Source of the DNA: Roseibacillus sp. | GTDB taxonomy: Bacteria; Verrucomicrobiota; Verrucomicrobiia; Verrucomicrobiales; Akkermansiaceae | Assembly (NCBI GenBank): GCA_002686085.1 | Contig: NZAC01000034.1 | Span: 1-64,000, forward strand | Length of the DNA: 64,000 bases | Reading direction: 5' to 3' | In this document: piece after piece, positions 25,769 through 34,225 of the stretch | Position numbering within the stretch: the stretch's first letter is position 1 | How the letters are laid out: each line of letters starts with the position of its first letter | The notes under the pieces: model-generated | Database searches by the model: none | The model's input: only the letters and a program-made list of their open reading frames with translations | Told to the model about the DNA's origin: nothing | Translations under genes and position numbers: made by a program

Positions 25769-26827
25769 ATGGCCCGCTCCACTCTCTTCTTTCTTCAGGT
25801 AGCCCTCCTGACCATCGGGCTTACCGCGTGGGGGCTTCAGGCCAGGAAGCTCCATAAGCGTGGGCAATTCACAAAGACACACAATCCGCTTCACCTGAAA
25901 GAGACACACAATCCGCTTCATCTGAAAGAAAGTCCTTTCGGGCGTACCCTTTCGCTCGCCATGCGCGGCCCGGTTGACGTCTACTGGCACCGGGGAGAAC
26001 CTCATGAGCATCCCCCTGGAGAAGAGCACTCCCACAGTCACCCTCACAGTCACCCTCACAGTCACTCTCACGACCATGGTCATGGTCACTCTCACGACCA
26101 TGATGACGACGCCGGGATACCAGCCGGGCAAGACGAGGACCTCGACTATCTTGCTAAACTACTAGAAGACGAAGACCACGATCATGCGAACGATTCAGAT
26201 GTCGTAAATGCCGCTGAAACATCCAAAGGTCTCCGGCCCCTCCTCCTCGACAGGATTGAGACCATGCGTACGGCCTACAATTCGAGAACGAATCGTACGG
26301 CCGAATCACGTCGCCACAAAGCCTACATCATGGGCGAGACAGAGAAGAGACTTAAGGTTGGCTACGAGATGGATCCGCGGAACCCTTCCGCATACGGTGC
26401 CTATTTTCTCTTCAAAAGCGAAGCTCTGGCAAGAGTGGAAGGACAGGCCGGAGAGGGGCTGGTCATCCGGAACCGCCGGGACGAAGCCCGCCGCCTGGCC
26501 CATCGCACTCAGCACTACTGCTGGAACTTTCCCACCGAGGCGCCAGCAATGATTACCGGGGCCTCTGCCGCCCACGATTGCCTGCAGCTGCTGTCGGAAG
26601 ATCCGGATCCAGATCTGAACTCCGTCCGCTTCTACCTTAGTCGTCTGAATCTCATGCTGGAAAATTATGAAGCCATCAGGGACGCAATGCTGGAAGATAA
26701 TAGCTGGAAACTCTTTCCCGCTCCTAGAAGGTCTGAAATGGAAAAGACCCACTCTCTGATAAGAGCTCTACGGCAGGCAGATATTCAATATTGGGGTAAG
26801 CGCCTCAGTCAAACGGCCCAGCCGTAA
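25769..26827 (+). CDS. Membrane-anchored histidine-rich protein linked to the ABC transporter
   Basis: The 352-residue protein has one N-terminal membrane helix (LFFLQVALLTIGLTAWGLQA). A duplicated 9-residue unit (THNPLHLKE twice) follows, then a His/Asp-rich block from about residue 80 (HSHPHSHPHSHSHDHGHG), and then an acidic stretch. The C-terminal 200 residues look helical, TPR-like in rhythm (MDPRNPSAYGAYFLFKSEALA, DLNSVRFYLSRLNLMLENYEAI). His clusters like this bind Zn, Ni or Cu in known metal chaperones. Together with the ABC genes this suggests a metal-handling exporter, which is inference. TTG 25745, overlapping the permease stop, is an alternative start. Confidence 0.78.
   Translation: MARSTLFFLQVALLTIGLTAWGLQARKLHKRGQFTKTHNPLHLKETHNPLHLKESPFGRTLSLAMRGPVDVYWHRGEPHEHPPGEEHSHSHPHSHPHSHSHDHGHGHSHDHDDDAGIPAGQDEDLDYLAKLLEDEDHDHANDSDVVNAAETSKGLRPLLLDRIETMRTAYNSRTNRTAESRRHKAYIMGETEKRLKVGYEMDPRNPSAYGAYFLFKSEALARVEGQAGEGLVIRNRRDEARRLAHRTQHYCWNFPTEAPAMITGASAAHDCLQLLSEDPDPDLNSVRFYLSRLNLMLENYEAIRDAMLEDNSWKLFPAPRRSEMEKTHSLIRALRQADIQYWGKRLSQTAQP
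25876..25929 (+). repeat. 27-bp tandem duplication in the histidine-rich gene
   Basis: Two adjacent 27-bp copies (25876-25902 and 25903-25929) differ by one wobble base (cac/cat) within the copies and encode THNPLHLKE twice. The high identity points to a recent in-frame duplication. Confidence 0.9.
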
Positions 26828-26851
26828 CCCAGAAGAACCTCACGCCGAGCA

Positions 26852-27877
26852 CTACTTGACTAGCCGGCTGGCTTCAGGCCTGTTTCTTTTGCGCCATCTG
26901 GGCCAATCCTCATCAAGGAGAACCCGCGCATAGGGGCCCAGCCATGAATATCCATTCCGCCTCTCATGCGGAATCTCCGCCAAGCTCGCTCTTGGAACAC
27001 CATCGCGACCCGAAAAGATGGGCTTGTTCGTATGCAAATCATAGAACCGGGCCCAAAGTGGGGGGGCGCCCAGATCCCTTACAACGACGGTATCGAAACC
27101 TCCCGGTTGACTCTCCTCGACCTTTCGCTCCACGCGAATGCCTGTGAGTTCTACGCGCTTGAACCAAGCAACCGCGCCCTCTATGGACTGCTTCACGGCG
27201 AGATCCGGCTTTTCGACCCGCATGAGGAAGCGGACGATACCAACAGATTCACTGCCACTGAGTGAAGGGAGCTCATAGGATCTGCCGCGACAGGGCGCAA
27301 GAGTATGACGGTCATGCTGGGCACACCAACTGGCGGGAGCCCCATCGACCAGAATCTGGCTCTTTAAGACACAGGAGATTCCCCGCTTTACTGCGCTTGC
27401 TGACCGTCCCCGCACAGAAGAGGGAACAAAGTCGAAGGGCACATTGTTATCAGCGATGTCCTTGAGCAGGTTCATCACCCCAACCATCGCATTGTCATTG
27501 AAGGTCACCTCCCGGGCATAGCCCCGACCCCCAGGAAATTTCTGGGGCCACCCCCCGTTGTCCAGCTGACCCTTTAGCAGGTAGTCAATACCCCTTAACG
27601 CTGCAAATTTAAGCTTGGGCTCTCCTGATGCGTCGAAGGCTGCAGCGAGCAGACGAATTTCGGTATAGGTTGCCCCGTTATCGATGGTTGTGTCTGCTTC
27701 CGCGCGTTGTTTCTGGAGTTGCCGGTGCTCGTTCGTGGTCAGAATTCTCTTCCGGTCATAGTTTTTCGGCCAACCCCCGGAATGACGCTGATACGCGAGA
27801 ACCGTTTCCAAGACCGGCGCATCTTCTGCACATGCACATGACCAGAGTCCGACGATTATTAGAAGAGTCCGTTTCAC
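26852..27877 (-). CDS. Secreted pectate lyase, PL10 family
   Basis: The 341-residue enzyme is predicted to cleave polygalacturonate by beta-elimination. Its motifs are RHSGGWPKNYDR, TTIDNGATYTEIRLLA, NGGWPQKFPGG, EVTFNDNAMVGVMNLL, ASWCAQHDRHTLAP and YELPSLSGSESVGIV, all in PL10 order. GTG 27877 gives a signal peptide (VKRTLLIIVGLWSCACA) and follows the acetylesterase stop by 13 nt. An ATG at 27919 would overlap that gene. The two are probably one operon. Confidence 0.88.
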   Translation of the reverse strand: MKRTLLIIVGLWSCACAEDAPVLETVLAYQRHSGGWPKNYDRKRILTTNEHRQLQKQRAEADTTIDNGATYTEIRLLAAAFDASGEPKLKFAALRGIDYLLKGQLDNGGWPQKFPGGRGYAREVTFNDNAMVGVMNLLKDIADNNVPFDFVPSSVRGRSASAVKRGISCVLKSQILVDGAPASWCAQHDRHTLAPCRGRSYELPSLSGSESVGIVRFLMRVEKPDLAVKQSIEGAVAWFKRVELTGIRVERKVEESQPGGFDTVVVRDLGAPPLWARFYDLHTNKPIFSGRDGVPRASLAEIPHERRNGYSWLGPYARVLLDEDWPRWRKRNRPEASRLVK

Positions 27878-27890
27878 GCCTGATCTGCTT

Positions 27891-29621
27891 TCAATCTTTG
27901 CCTCCCGGAGACACCTCATAAAGCGCCTCCCCGTAATGAGGCTTCAGGGGCCACTTATCCGTGCGGAAGGGGTAGGCGGGAAGCTCCTTTCCATTCATCA
28001 GGGACCCCAGAGGTAGATTCGACCAAGCGTATCTTACGGCAACAGGGGAGGGAACATCATCAGACCAGACCTCTACCACCGAAGGAACATCTCTGCCACC
28101 AAGCACCCTAGCGTCAGCGTGGTGAAAAATCCGGTCCTCCCCTGCAATGTAGAATCCCCGGGCATCAGCGCGCTCAAGTCGGAGGCCCTGATCGCTGCCC
28201 TCCTCAAAGGTGATGCGGATCCTGTTCTTTTCCTTTTCCATCGATTGGTAGACCGGCCCCTGCCACTGCAACGGTTTTCCTCGAGTAGCATCCATCGCTC
28301 CATGAACCTCTGAGAGAGCCCAGCGAGCCGCCCGATCGCCCACCGGAGACTTTCTGCCCGGGTGAATACTACTGTTACTATTTGCATCAAAACTGACAAT
28401 TAAACCTGCATTCGAAGTAGCACGCCATGTGTTGAACTGTACCTCCCGAACGATATTGGTATGATGGTTCATATCGTAGGTCATGGAGCGCCGGGTGCTC
28501 CACCCGGCAATCTGAATGATGCCGAAAGGGAGCTCATCGTTACGAAACAGCCTCCGCCAGTCGGAGATCACCGCAGGAAAGGTTTCACGAAAAGGAATCC
28601 AAGTATCCCCAAAGGAGTTGTTTTCTCCCTGATAGAAAAGAACCCCCCGAAGGCTGAGCCCCGCCATTGGCATAATCATCGCATTGAGCGGACCAGCCGG
28701 AATACGACCCTCCGCCGGATTCTGGTAATTCCTTCGGTTTGGCCTGTCGGGTGGATCCTTCTCGCCCCGATCCCGCGCCTCCTTGGCCAGAGCCTCCCAT
28801 TGCTTTTGGGCTAGAGCAAAGCGCTCGGAAGCTCCCTGCTCCCCACCTTCTGCCACCCATTGCCGGCACTTCTCATCATAGGCCTCCAGATAGGATTTTA
28901 CGGTAGGCAAGGTCTCCAGAGTCTTCCGGGTTACCCAGTGCTGAGCCATCGTACCTCCCCAAGCCGCGTTAATAAGCCCAATCGGAACGTCCAGGTGACG
29001 ATGCAAACGCTGCCCGAAGAAATAGGCGACCCCGGAACAATCTCCCGCCGTCTCCGGATTACACTGCAGCCAGACTCCATCCCCCTTCTCCCTTGGGAAA
29101 TTCTCCCGTGGTTCGGGCGAACCCTCAGGCCGAATCCGGAGATAACGGAGACCCGGAGAGTTCGAGGAGGGAATTTCCAAGTCCGCATCACGAGAGCTCC
29201 GCAACCTCCACTCCATGTTGCTCTGCCCACCACAGAGCCAAACATCTCCCACAAGGACATCCTCGAAGACGAGAGTCTCCTCTGCACTTTTCACAGTGAG
29301 GGCCTGACCGGAAGACTGGGCCGGCATAGGTGCTAACGCGACCTCCCACTTTCCCTCACTATCGGCGATAGCTGCGCGGCTATTCCCAGCAAAAGAAACC
29401 GTGATGGTATTGTCTGCCTCCGCCCGGCCCCAGATCTGGATAGGCTTATCTCTTTGAAGAACCATTTGGTCTCCAAATATATTTGGCATTTGTAATTGCT
29501 GACCAGCATCAGCTCTGGAGCTGACCAGCATCAAGGCTGCGCAGAGGCTGAATTTTGTTGAAGAACAGAGAAATTGGAAAATGCACATCGCGGAGAAGAG
29601 GTTGGGGGTCTTGGCTTTCAA
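27891..29621 (-). CDS. Sialate O-acetylesterase-like SGNH esterase
   Basis: The 576-residue exported protein removes acetyl groups from sugars. After a hydrophobic leader comes an N-terminal beta domain (MPNIFGDQMVLQRDKPIQIWGRA). The SGNH catalytic block is VWLCGGQSNMEW, with Ser134 as nucleophile, followed by GLINAAWGGTMAQHW and GVLFYQGENNSF. A C-terminal DVPSVVEVWSDDV block ends the fold. It lies directly upstream of the PL10 gene on the same strand. Co-occurrence suggests removal of acetyl groups from pectin before lysis, although the family name comes from sialic acid. Confidence 0.88.
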   Translation of the reverse strand: MKAKTPNLFSAMCIFQFLCSSTKFSLCAALMLVSSRADAGQQLQMPNIFGDQMVLQRDKPIQIWGRAEADNTITVSFAGNSRAAIADSEGKWEVALAPMPAQSSGQALTVKSAEETLVFEDVLVGDVWLCGGQSNMEWRLRSSRDADLEIPSSNSPGLRYLRIRPEGSPEPRENFPREKGDGVWLQCNPETAGDCSGVAYFFGQRLHRHLDVPIGLINAAWGGTMAQHWVTRKTLETLPTVKSYLEAYDEKCRQWVAEGGEQGASERFALAQKQWEALAKEARDRGEKDPPDRPNRRNYQNPAEGRIPAGPLNAMIMPMAGLSLRGVLFYQGENNSFGDTWIPFRETFPAVISDWRRLFRNDELPFGIIQIAGWSTRRSMTYDMNHHTNIVREVQFNTWRATSNAGLIVSFDANSNSSIHPGRKSPVGDRAARWALSEVHGAMDATRGKPLQWQGPVYQSMEKEKNRIRITFEEGSDQGLRLERADARGFYIAGEDRIFHHADARVLGGRDVPSVVEVWSDDVPSPVAVRYAWSNLPLGSLMNGKELPAYPFRTDKWPLKPHYGEALYEVSPGGKD

Positions 29622-29845
29622 AACGGTTTTATACGAGACTGGGCCTCATTCGAAGGCAGCCCCATCAGACTAGAGCAGATTACCCGGCACTCATGGTTGT
29701 AACCGATACAATTACGCTATCATGCACCAGTATCTGATCACAAGGAGCCTCCGCTTTCTTACTCCAGTATGCGCCCTCAAAATGCTGGCCGCTGAACATC
29801 GTATCTTCTCTCGACTTCTTCCGGGGACCCCCCAATCTCAACCTT

Positions 29846-30562
29846 GTGTCACCCCTCATCCATGCTGCTGACCAGCTCCGCGCGGCCCTGCGACCCCTCA
29901 CATTTTCCGACCCTGTTACACATACCTACAACCCCCTTGAATACGCCTGGGAGCGGCATTGCGATTATCTTGAGCGGTTCGGCCAAGGCCAAAAAAGCGT
30001 GCTTCTCCTGGGAATGAACCCAGGGCCCTTTGGTATGGCGCAGACGGGCGTGCCCTTTGGTGAGATCCCTGCGGTCCGGGACTGGATGGGCATCTCTGGA
30101 TACGTTGGAAAGCCAGACCCTGAACACCCCAAGCGTCCGATCACTGGATTTTCGTGTGAGCGGTCAGAGGTGAGTGGGCGCCGTCTTTGGGGGCTTTTCG
30201 CAGAACGTTTTCCGGATCCGGATAAATTCTTTGAAACCCACTTCGTAGCCAATTACTGCCCACTTGTCTGGATGAAGGAAACTGGGGCCAATCTCACTCC
30301 TGACAAGATCCCGGTGGAGGCAATGAAACCCGTCGACAAGGCCTGCCTGGAACATCTCGAAACTGTCATCGACCTGCTCAAGCCTGAATATCTGGTCGGA
30401 GTTGGCGCCTACGCTCAGAAGCAATTGGCTGGAATCGCAGAGAGGATTGATCCCGTGCCAACCGTAGGAAGAATTCTGCACCCAAGCCCTGCCTCCCCGG
30501 CCGCGAACAGGGACTGGGCTGGCACAGCAAAGAGCCAGCTCCAGGAGCTGGGAATCTGGTAA
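29846..30562 (+). CDS. SMUG1-type uracil-DNA glycosylase
   Basis: The 238-residue enzyme excises uracil from DNA. It matches SMUG1: GMNPGPFGMAQTGVPFGEI (56-74), WMGISGYVGKPDPEHPKRP, GFSCERSEVSGRRLWG, and the C-terminal HPSPASPAANRDW with the catalytic-loop His. SMUG1 is common in animals but patchy in bacteria. The start is GTG 29846. It is monocistronic; leuA converges 18 nt downstream. A second uracil-DNA glycosylase of another family lies at 43797. Confidence 0.9.
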   Translation: MSPLIHAADQLRAALRPLTFSDPVTHTYNPLEYAWERHCDYLERFGQGQKSVLLLGMNPGPFGMAQTGVPFGEIPAVRDWMGISGYVGKPDPEHPKRPITGFSCERSEVSGRRLWGLFAERFPDPDKFFETHFVANYCPLVWMKETGANLTPDKIPVEAMKPVDKACLEHLETVIDLLKPEYLVGVGAYAQKQLAGIAERIDPVPTVGRILHPSPASPAANRDWAGTAKSQLQELGIW

Positions 30563-30580
30563 ACAGGCCTCACAGGCCCC

Positions 30581-32269
30581 TCACCGGAGAAGGTTCCAAG
30601 CGCTGACCAGAGCCTGAAGACCTGCCATTTCAATCGACGGGTCAATCCCTGCACCCCAGATCAGGCGGCCATCATCATGTTTCAGTTGCACGTAGGCTGC
30701 AGCGTCAGAGCTGGACCCATCCCGAAGAGAATGAGATCGGTAGTCGGTGAGAACGAAGTCCTTCTTCCCGTCTTCCTCAAGAGCATGGACGAGGGCATTA
30801 ATCGGGCCATTCCCATTTCCGGCGATGATTCTCGACTCATCATCAAGAAGGACCTCAGCACGACAACTGACCGTGCCCCGCTGACCAGGCTCCTGTTCGA
30901 GCTCGTAACTGACGACCTGAAGGGGCTTGGCCACATTGGCAAAATACCGGAAGAACGCGTCCTTCACCTCCGCAGGATTCAGCTCTCTGCCAAGCTGGTC
31001 CGCTAAATCATAGACTTGCTTGCCGACTTGCGGATGCATCGTTTTGGGAAGTTCAAACCCGTATTCGCGATCGAGAATATAAGCCACTCCTCCCTTCCCT
31101 GACTGCGAATTGATTCGAATGATCGCCTCATAACTCCGGCCAATGTCTTCAGGGTCGATCGTCAGGTAGGGGACTCCCCATTTTATGGCTTCTTCACTCG
31201 CCTCCGCAATATCACTCTTGCGCCTATCGAGGCCCTTCTTGATCGCATCCTGATGACTACCAGAAAAGGCGGTAAAAACGAGCTCTCCCGCATAGGGCTG
31301 ACGATCAGGAACCTCCATTCGCGTGGTGCGCTCATAAACTTCCCTGATTCTCGGCAAATCAGTAAAATCAAGGCCAGTTTCGATCCCATGACTGTTCATG
31401 TTCAGTGCCGCGACCACGATATCTAGATTCCCGGTTCGCTCCCCGTTACCGAACAGGGTGCCCTCAACCCGGTCTGCTCCCGCCAAAAGGCCGAGCTCAG
31501 TAGCTGCGATTCCAGTTCCTCTGTCGTTGTGCGTATGAAGAGAAATCTGGACACTTTCCCTCTCCTTCACGTTCCGACAAAACCACTCGATCTGATCTGC
31601 ATGAACGTTTGGGGTGGTCCACTCAACCGTTGCAGGGAGATTCAGAATGACCGGCTTAACAGGTGTCGGCTGCCATACGTCCATCACCGCCTCACACACC
31701 TCGAGCGCAAACCCAAGCTCCGTATCTGAAAACGATTCCGGGGAATATTCGAGGTCTACATTGGTGCCCGGCACAGTTGGGATCAACTCCCTGACCATCA
31801 TGGCTCCGTCAACGGCCATTTGCCTGATATCCTCACGGCTGGCATCCCCGAATGTGATCCGCCTTTGCAAGGGAGATGTCGAGTTGTACATGTGGACAAT
31901 CGTATTCTTTACCCCATCAATCGCTTCAAATGTTCGCCGAATCAGATGTTCTCGAGCCTGTACGAGAACCTGAACCTTGACCCCCTCCGGAATCAGGTCT
32001 TCGTCGATAAGCCGCCGAAGGAAAGTGAATTCGGTCTCCGAGGCCGAGGGAAACCCTACTTCTATCTGGGTAAATCCGACTTCTACCAACAGATCAAACA
32101 TCTCGAGCTTTTCCTCCACGCTCATCGGCACCGGGAGGGACTGGTTGCCGTCCCTCAGATCCACGGAACACCAGACTGGAGCCGCAGTAATTGTCTGGTC
32201 GGGCCATTGGCGGTCCGCTAGCCCAACTTCAGGAAAGGGCTGGTACTTACGGATCTTTTGTTTCTTCAT
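30581..32269 (-). CDS. leuA: 2-isopropylmalate synthase
   Basis: The 562-residue enzyme condenses 2-oxoisovalerate with acetyl-CoA in leucine synthesis. It has VDLRDGNQSLPVPM and VDLEYSPESFSDTEL near the N-terminus, the metal-binding ISLHTHNDRGTG, and EGTLFGNGERTGNLD. A C-terminal leucine-sensing domain of the long LeuA type follows. The start is ATG 32269 (MKKQKIRKYQPFPEVGLADR). No other leu genes are adjacent, and no leucine-codon leader peptide was found in the upstream 350 bases. Confidence 0.95.
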   Translation of the reverse strand: MKKQKIRKYQPFPEVGLADRQWPDQTITAAPVWCSVDLRDGNQSLPVPMSVEEKLEMFDLLVEVGFTQIEVGFPSASETEFTFLRRLIDEDLIPEGVKVQVLVQAREHLIRRTFEAIDGVKNTIVHMYNSTSPLQRRITFGDASREDIRQMAVDGAMMVRELIPTVPGTNVDLEYSPESFSDTELGFALEVCEAVMDVWQPTPVKPVILNLPATVEWTTPNVHADQIEWFCRNVKERESVQISLHTHNDRGTGIAATELGLLAGADRVEGTLFGNGERTGNLDIVVAALNMNSHGIETGLDFTDLPRIREVYERTTRMEVPDRQPYAGELVFTAFSGSHQDAIKKGLDRRKSDIAEASEEAIKWGVPYLTIDPEDIGRSYEAIIRINSQSGKGGVAYILDREYGFELPKTMHPQVGKQVYDLADQLGRELNPAEVKDAFFRYFANVAKPLQVVSYELEQEPGQRGTVSCRAEVLLDDESRIIAGNGNGPINALVHALEEDGKKDFVLTDYRSHSLRDGSSSDAAAYVQLKHDDGRLIWGAGIDPSIEMAGLQALVSAWNLLR

Positions 32270-32622
32270 GATCAGATTGGATTGGCTGATAATTATCTTT
32301 TGGCACGGTCTTGGCAAACGTATCGGAAACGGTTCGCCCCGTTATGCAGGAGAAATTTCCTGGGCCAGGAGAGACGGGCAAGGACTAGCGTCCAAGCGAC
32401 GACACAAGAAGAAGAGGTGCTAGGGTCCAACTGTTCACGGCCGGCAGGATTTGCACGGGGTGCTGGCCCTGTCGAGGGAAAAGGGTTGTGCCGTGCCTCT
32501 CTTCCTCAATTCATCGCTGCATCTTTCGGACCTAGGAATAGAAAAACCCCTCTTTGCTTACCTGCCGCCTTGCCGAATCGCTCTGCATACCTTTGCGTAA
32601 GGGCAGACCATATGGTCTGCGC
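32270..32622. other. Divergent leuA-larE intergenic region
   Basis: About 350 bases without a gene. It holds the upstream regions of both divergent genes. Apart from the palindrome at 32603-32620, I see no terminator, leader peptide or RNA element that I can support. Confidence 0.5.
32603..32620. promoter_or_regulatory. 18-bp perfect palindrome before larE
   Basis: GCAGACCATATGGTCTGC is a perfect inverted repeat ending two bases before the larE ATG. It could be an operator for a dimeric regulator, or an RNA hairpin that limits access to the start codon. No clear Shine-Dalgarno sequence lies at the normal distance. Confidence 0.65.
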
Positions 32623-33426
32623 ATGAAAGATTCTCCCCGGCTTCTAGCCTCAAAAATCATCCACGATTTCGAGCGTGTCCTCGTCGCCTTCTCCGGAGGG
32701 ATCGATAGCACTCTGGTTCTGAGAGTCGCTCGCGAACAACTCGGAGACAATGCGGTAGCCATTACCGCCGTATCCCCAAGTCTCGCTCAAAGCGATTTAG
32801 AAGCCTCCCGGAGGCTCGCCGCTGAGATCGGAGTCGCTCATGAGGTGGTCCAGAGCCGAGAAACTGAAGACCCTCGCTACCAGCGTAACGACTCCCAGCG
32901 CTGCTATTTTTGTAAGACCAATGTCTATCAGTGCCTGATCGACTACGCAAAGGCGGAAGGCTTCAAGTGGATTCTCGATGGCACTAACGCCGATGATCTC
33001 GGAGACCACCGTCCGGGTCTGCGAGCTGCAAGAGAGCACGGGGTCCGCAGCCCGCTTCAAGAGGCCGGAATCGGCAAGGGGGAGATCCGCGAATGGGCAC
33101 GCCAGCTGGGCCTCTCAAACTGGAATCGACCAGCCAACGCCTGCCTCTCTTCCAGAGTGCCCTACGGCTCGGAGGTCACTCCGGAAAAACTCGCACAGGT
33201 CGAACAAGCTGAAGCCTCACTCCGGTCGCTGGGATTTCACGAGCTTCGAGTACGGCATCATGACCAAATAGCTCGTATCGAGGTGAGCCAGAATGAGCTC
33301 GCTCGTGCCGTGGAACAAGGCGATCAAATTACAAAGGCGATGAAGGAGGCGGGATTTTCCTATGCCGCTCTCGACCTCGCAGGGTTCCGGTCGGGGAGTA
33401 TGAATGATGTCCTCAGGAAAAAATGA
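32623..33426 (+). CDS. larE: LarE, ATP-dependent sacrificial sulfur transferase
   Basis: LarE activates P2CMN with ATP and inserts sulfur in synthesis of the nickel-pincer nucleotide. The PP-loop is SGGIDS (24-29). Cys174 in ACLSSR corresponds to the sacrificial Cys of Lactobacillus LarE. A further RCYFCKTN pair (Cys94, Cys97) lies mid-protein. The start ATG 32623 gives 267 residues, normal for the family. It heads larE-larB-larC; its stop overlaps larB by four bases. Confidence 0.92.
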   Translation: MKDSPRLLASKIIHDFERVLVAFSGGIDSTLVLRVAREQLGDNAVAITAVSPSLAQSDLEASRRLAAEIGVAHEVVQSRETEDPRYQRNDSQRCYFCKTNVYQCLIDYAKAEGFKWILDGTNADDLGDHRPGLRAAREHGVRSPLQEAGIGKGEIREWARQLGLSNWNRPANACLSSRVPYGSEVTPEKLAQVEQAEASLRSLGFHELRVRHHDQIARIEVSQNELARAVEQGDQITKAMKEAGFSYAALDLAGFRSGSMNDVLRKK

Positions 33427-34187
33427 AACCCGAACGCATCGAACAACTACTCAATCAGGTCGCAACCGGAGAGGTAACCGCCGCCAAAGCGCTGGAAGAG
33501 CTCCGGGACCTCCCGTTTCAAGATCTTGAGCACACAACCATCGACACCCACCGGGAGCTCCGGCAAGGAGCGCCCGAGGTCGTCTTCGGTGCAGGAAAAA
33601 GTGGGGAGCAGTTGGTTGAAATCCTCGACCGAATTTACCAGAGCCATCAAAGAGCCCTTGCGACCAGAGTCTCCCGTCGCAAGGCCCGCATTGTGGAAGA
33701 AGCACTACCTGAAGCCCGCTACGACAGGCTTTCGCGCCTTCTCGCTCTGGGACAACGCCCAGAAGCAAAAGCTCATCCCTACGCGGTTGTCGCCTGCGCA
33801 GGCACCTCCGATTTGTCTATTGCGGAGGAAGCATCCCAGACCCTCGAGTTCCTCGGTCACCGGGTGGAGCGCCTCACGGATGTGGGAGTTGCCGGTTTGC
33901 ACCGGCTTCTGGATAAGCTAGAGCCTCTTCGAGAAGCGGGAGTAGTGATTAGTGTTGCCGGTATGGAAGGGGCCCTCACCAGTGTCATTGGAGGATTGGT
34001 CGCCTGTCCTGTCATTGGCGTTCCCACCAGCGTGGGATACGGGATCTCGAGAGGGGGTGAAGCTGCCCTGCACGCGATGCTCTCCTCGTGTGCTTCTGGT
34101 GTCTCAGTAGTCAACATTGATAACGGATTTGGCGCCGCAATGGTCGCCAGTTCAATCATGCGATCTGGCGGGAAACACGCCGGTTGA
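33423..34187 (+). CDS. larB: LarB, pyridinium-3,5-biscarboxylic acid mononucleotide synthase
   Basis: LarB carboxylates and hydrolyses nicotinic acid adenine dinucleotide, the first step of the nickel-pincer cofactor pathway. The 254-residue protein has a PurE-like C-terminal domain (SVAGMEGALTSVIGGLVACP, IGVPTSVGYGISRGGEAAL, NIDNGFGAAMVASSI). The N-terminal region contains EVVFGAGKSGEQLVEI. The ATGA overlap with larE and the short gap to larC indicate one operon. Confidence 0.92.
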   Translation: MKPERIEQLLNQVATGEVTAAKALEELRDLPFQDLEHTTIDTHRELRQGAPEVVFGAGKSGEQLVEILDRIYQSHQRALATRVSRRKARIVEEALPEARYDRLSRLLALGQRPEAKAHPYAVVACAGTSDLSIAEEASQTLEFLGHRVERLTDVGVAGLHRLLDKLEPLREAGVVISVAGMEGALTSVIGGLVACPVIGVPTSVGYGISRGGEAALHAMLSSCASGVSVVNIDNGFGAAMVASSIMRSGGKHAG

Positions 34188-34225
34188 GGCTTTCCTTCAG
34201 CCCCAATACCCTTTCCAATCTTCAC

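Noticed and set aside
29680-29901. 73-residue frame on the minus strand before the SMUG1 gene
   Set aside because: It overlaps the SMUG1 start, and its composition does not look like a real protein.
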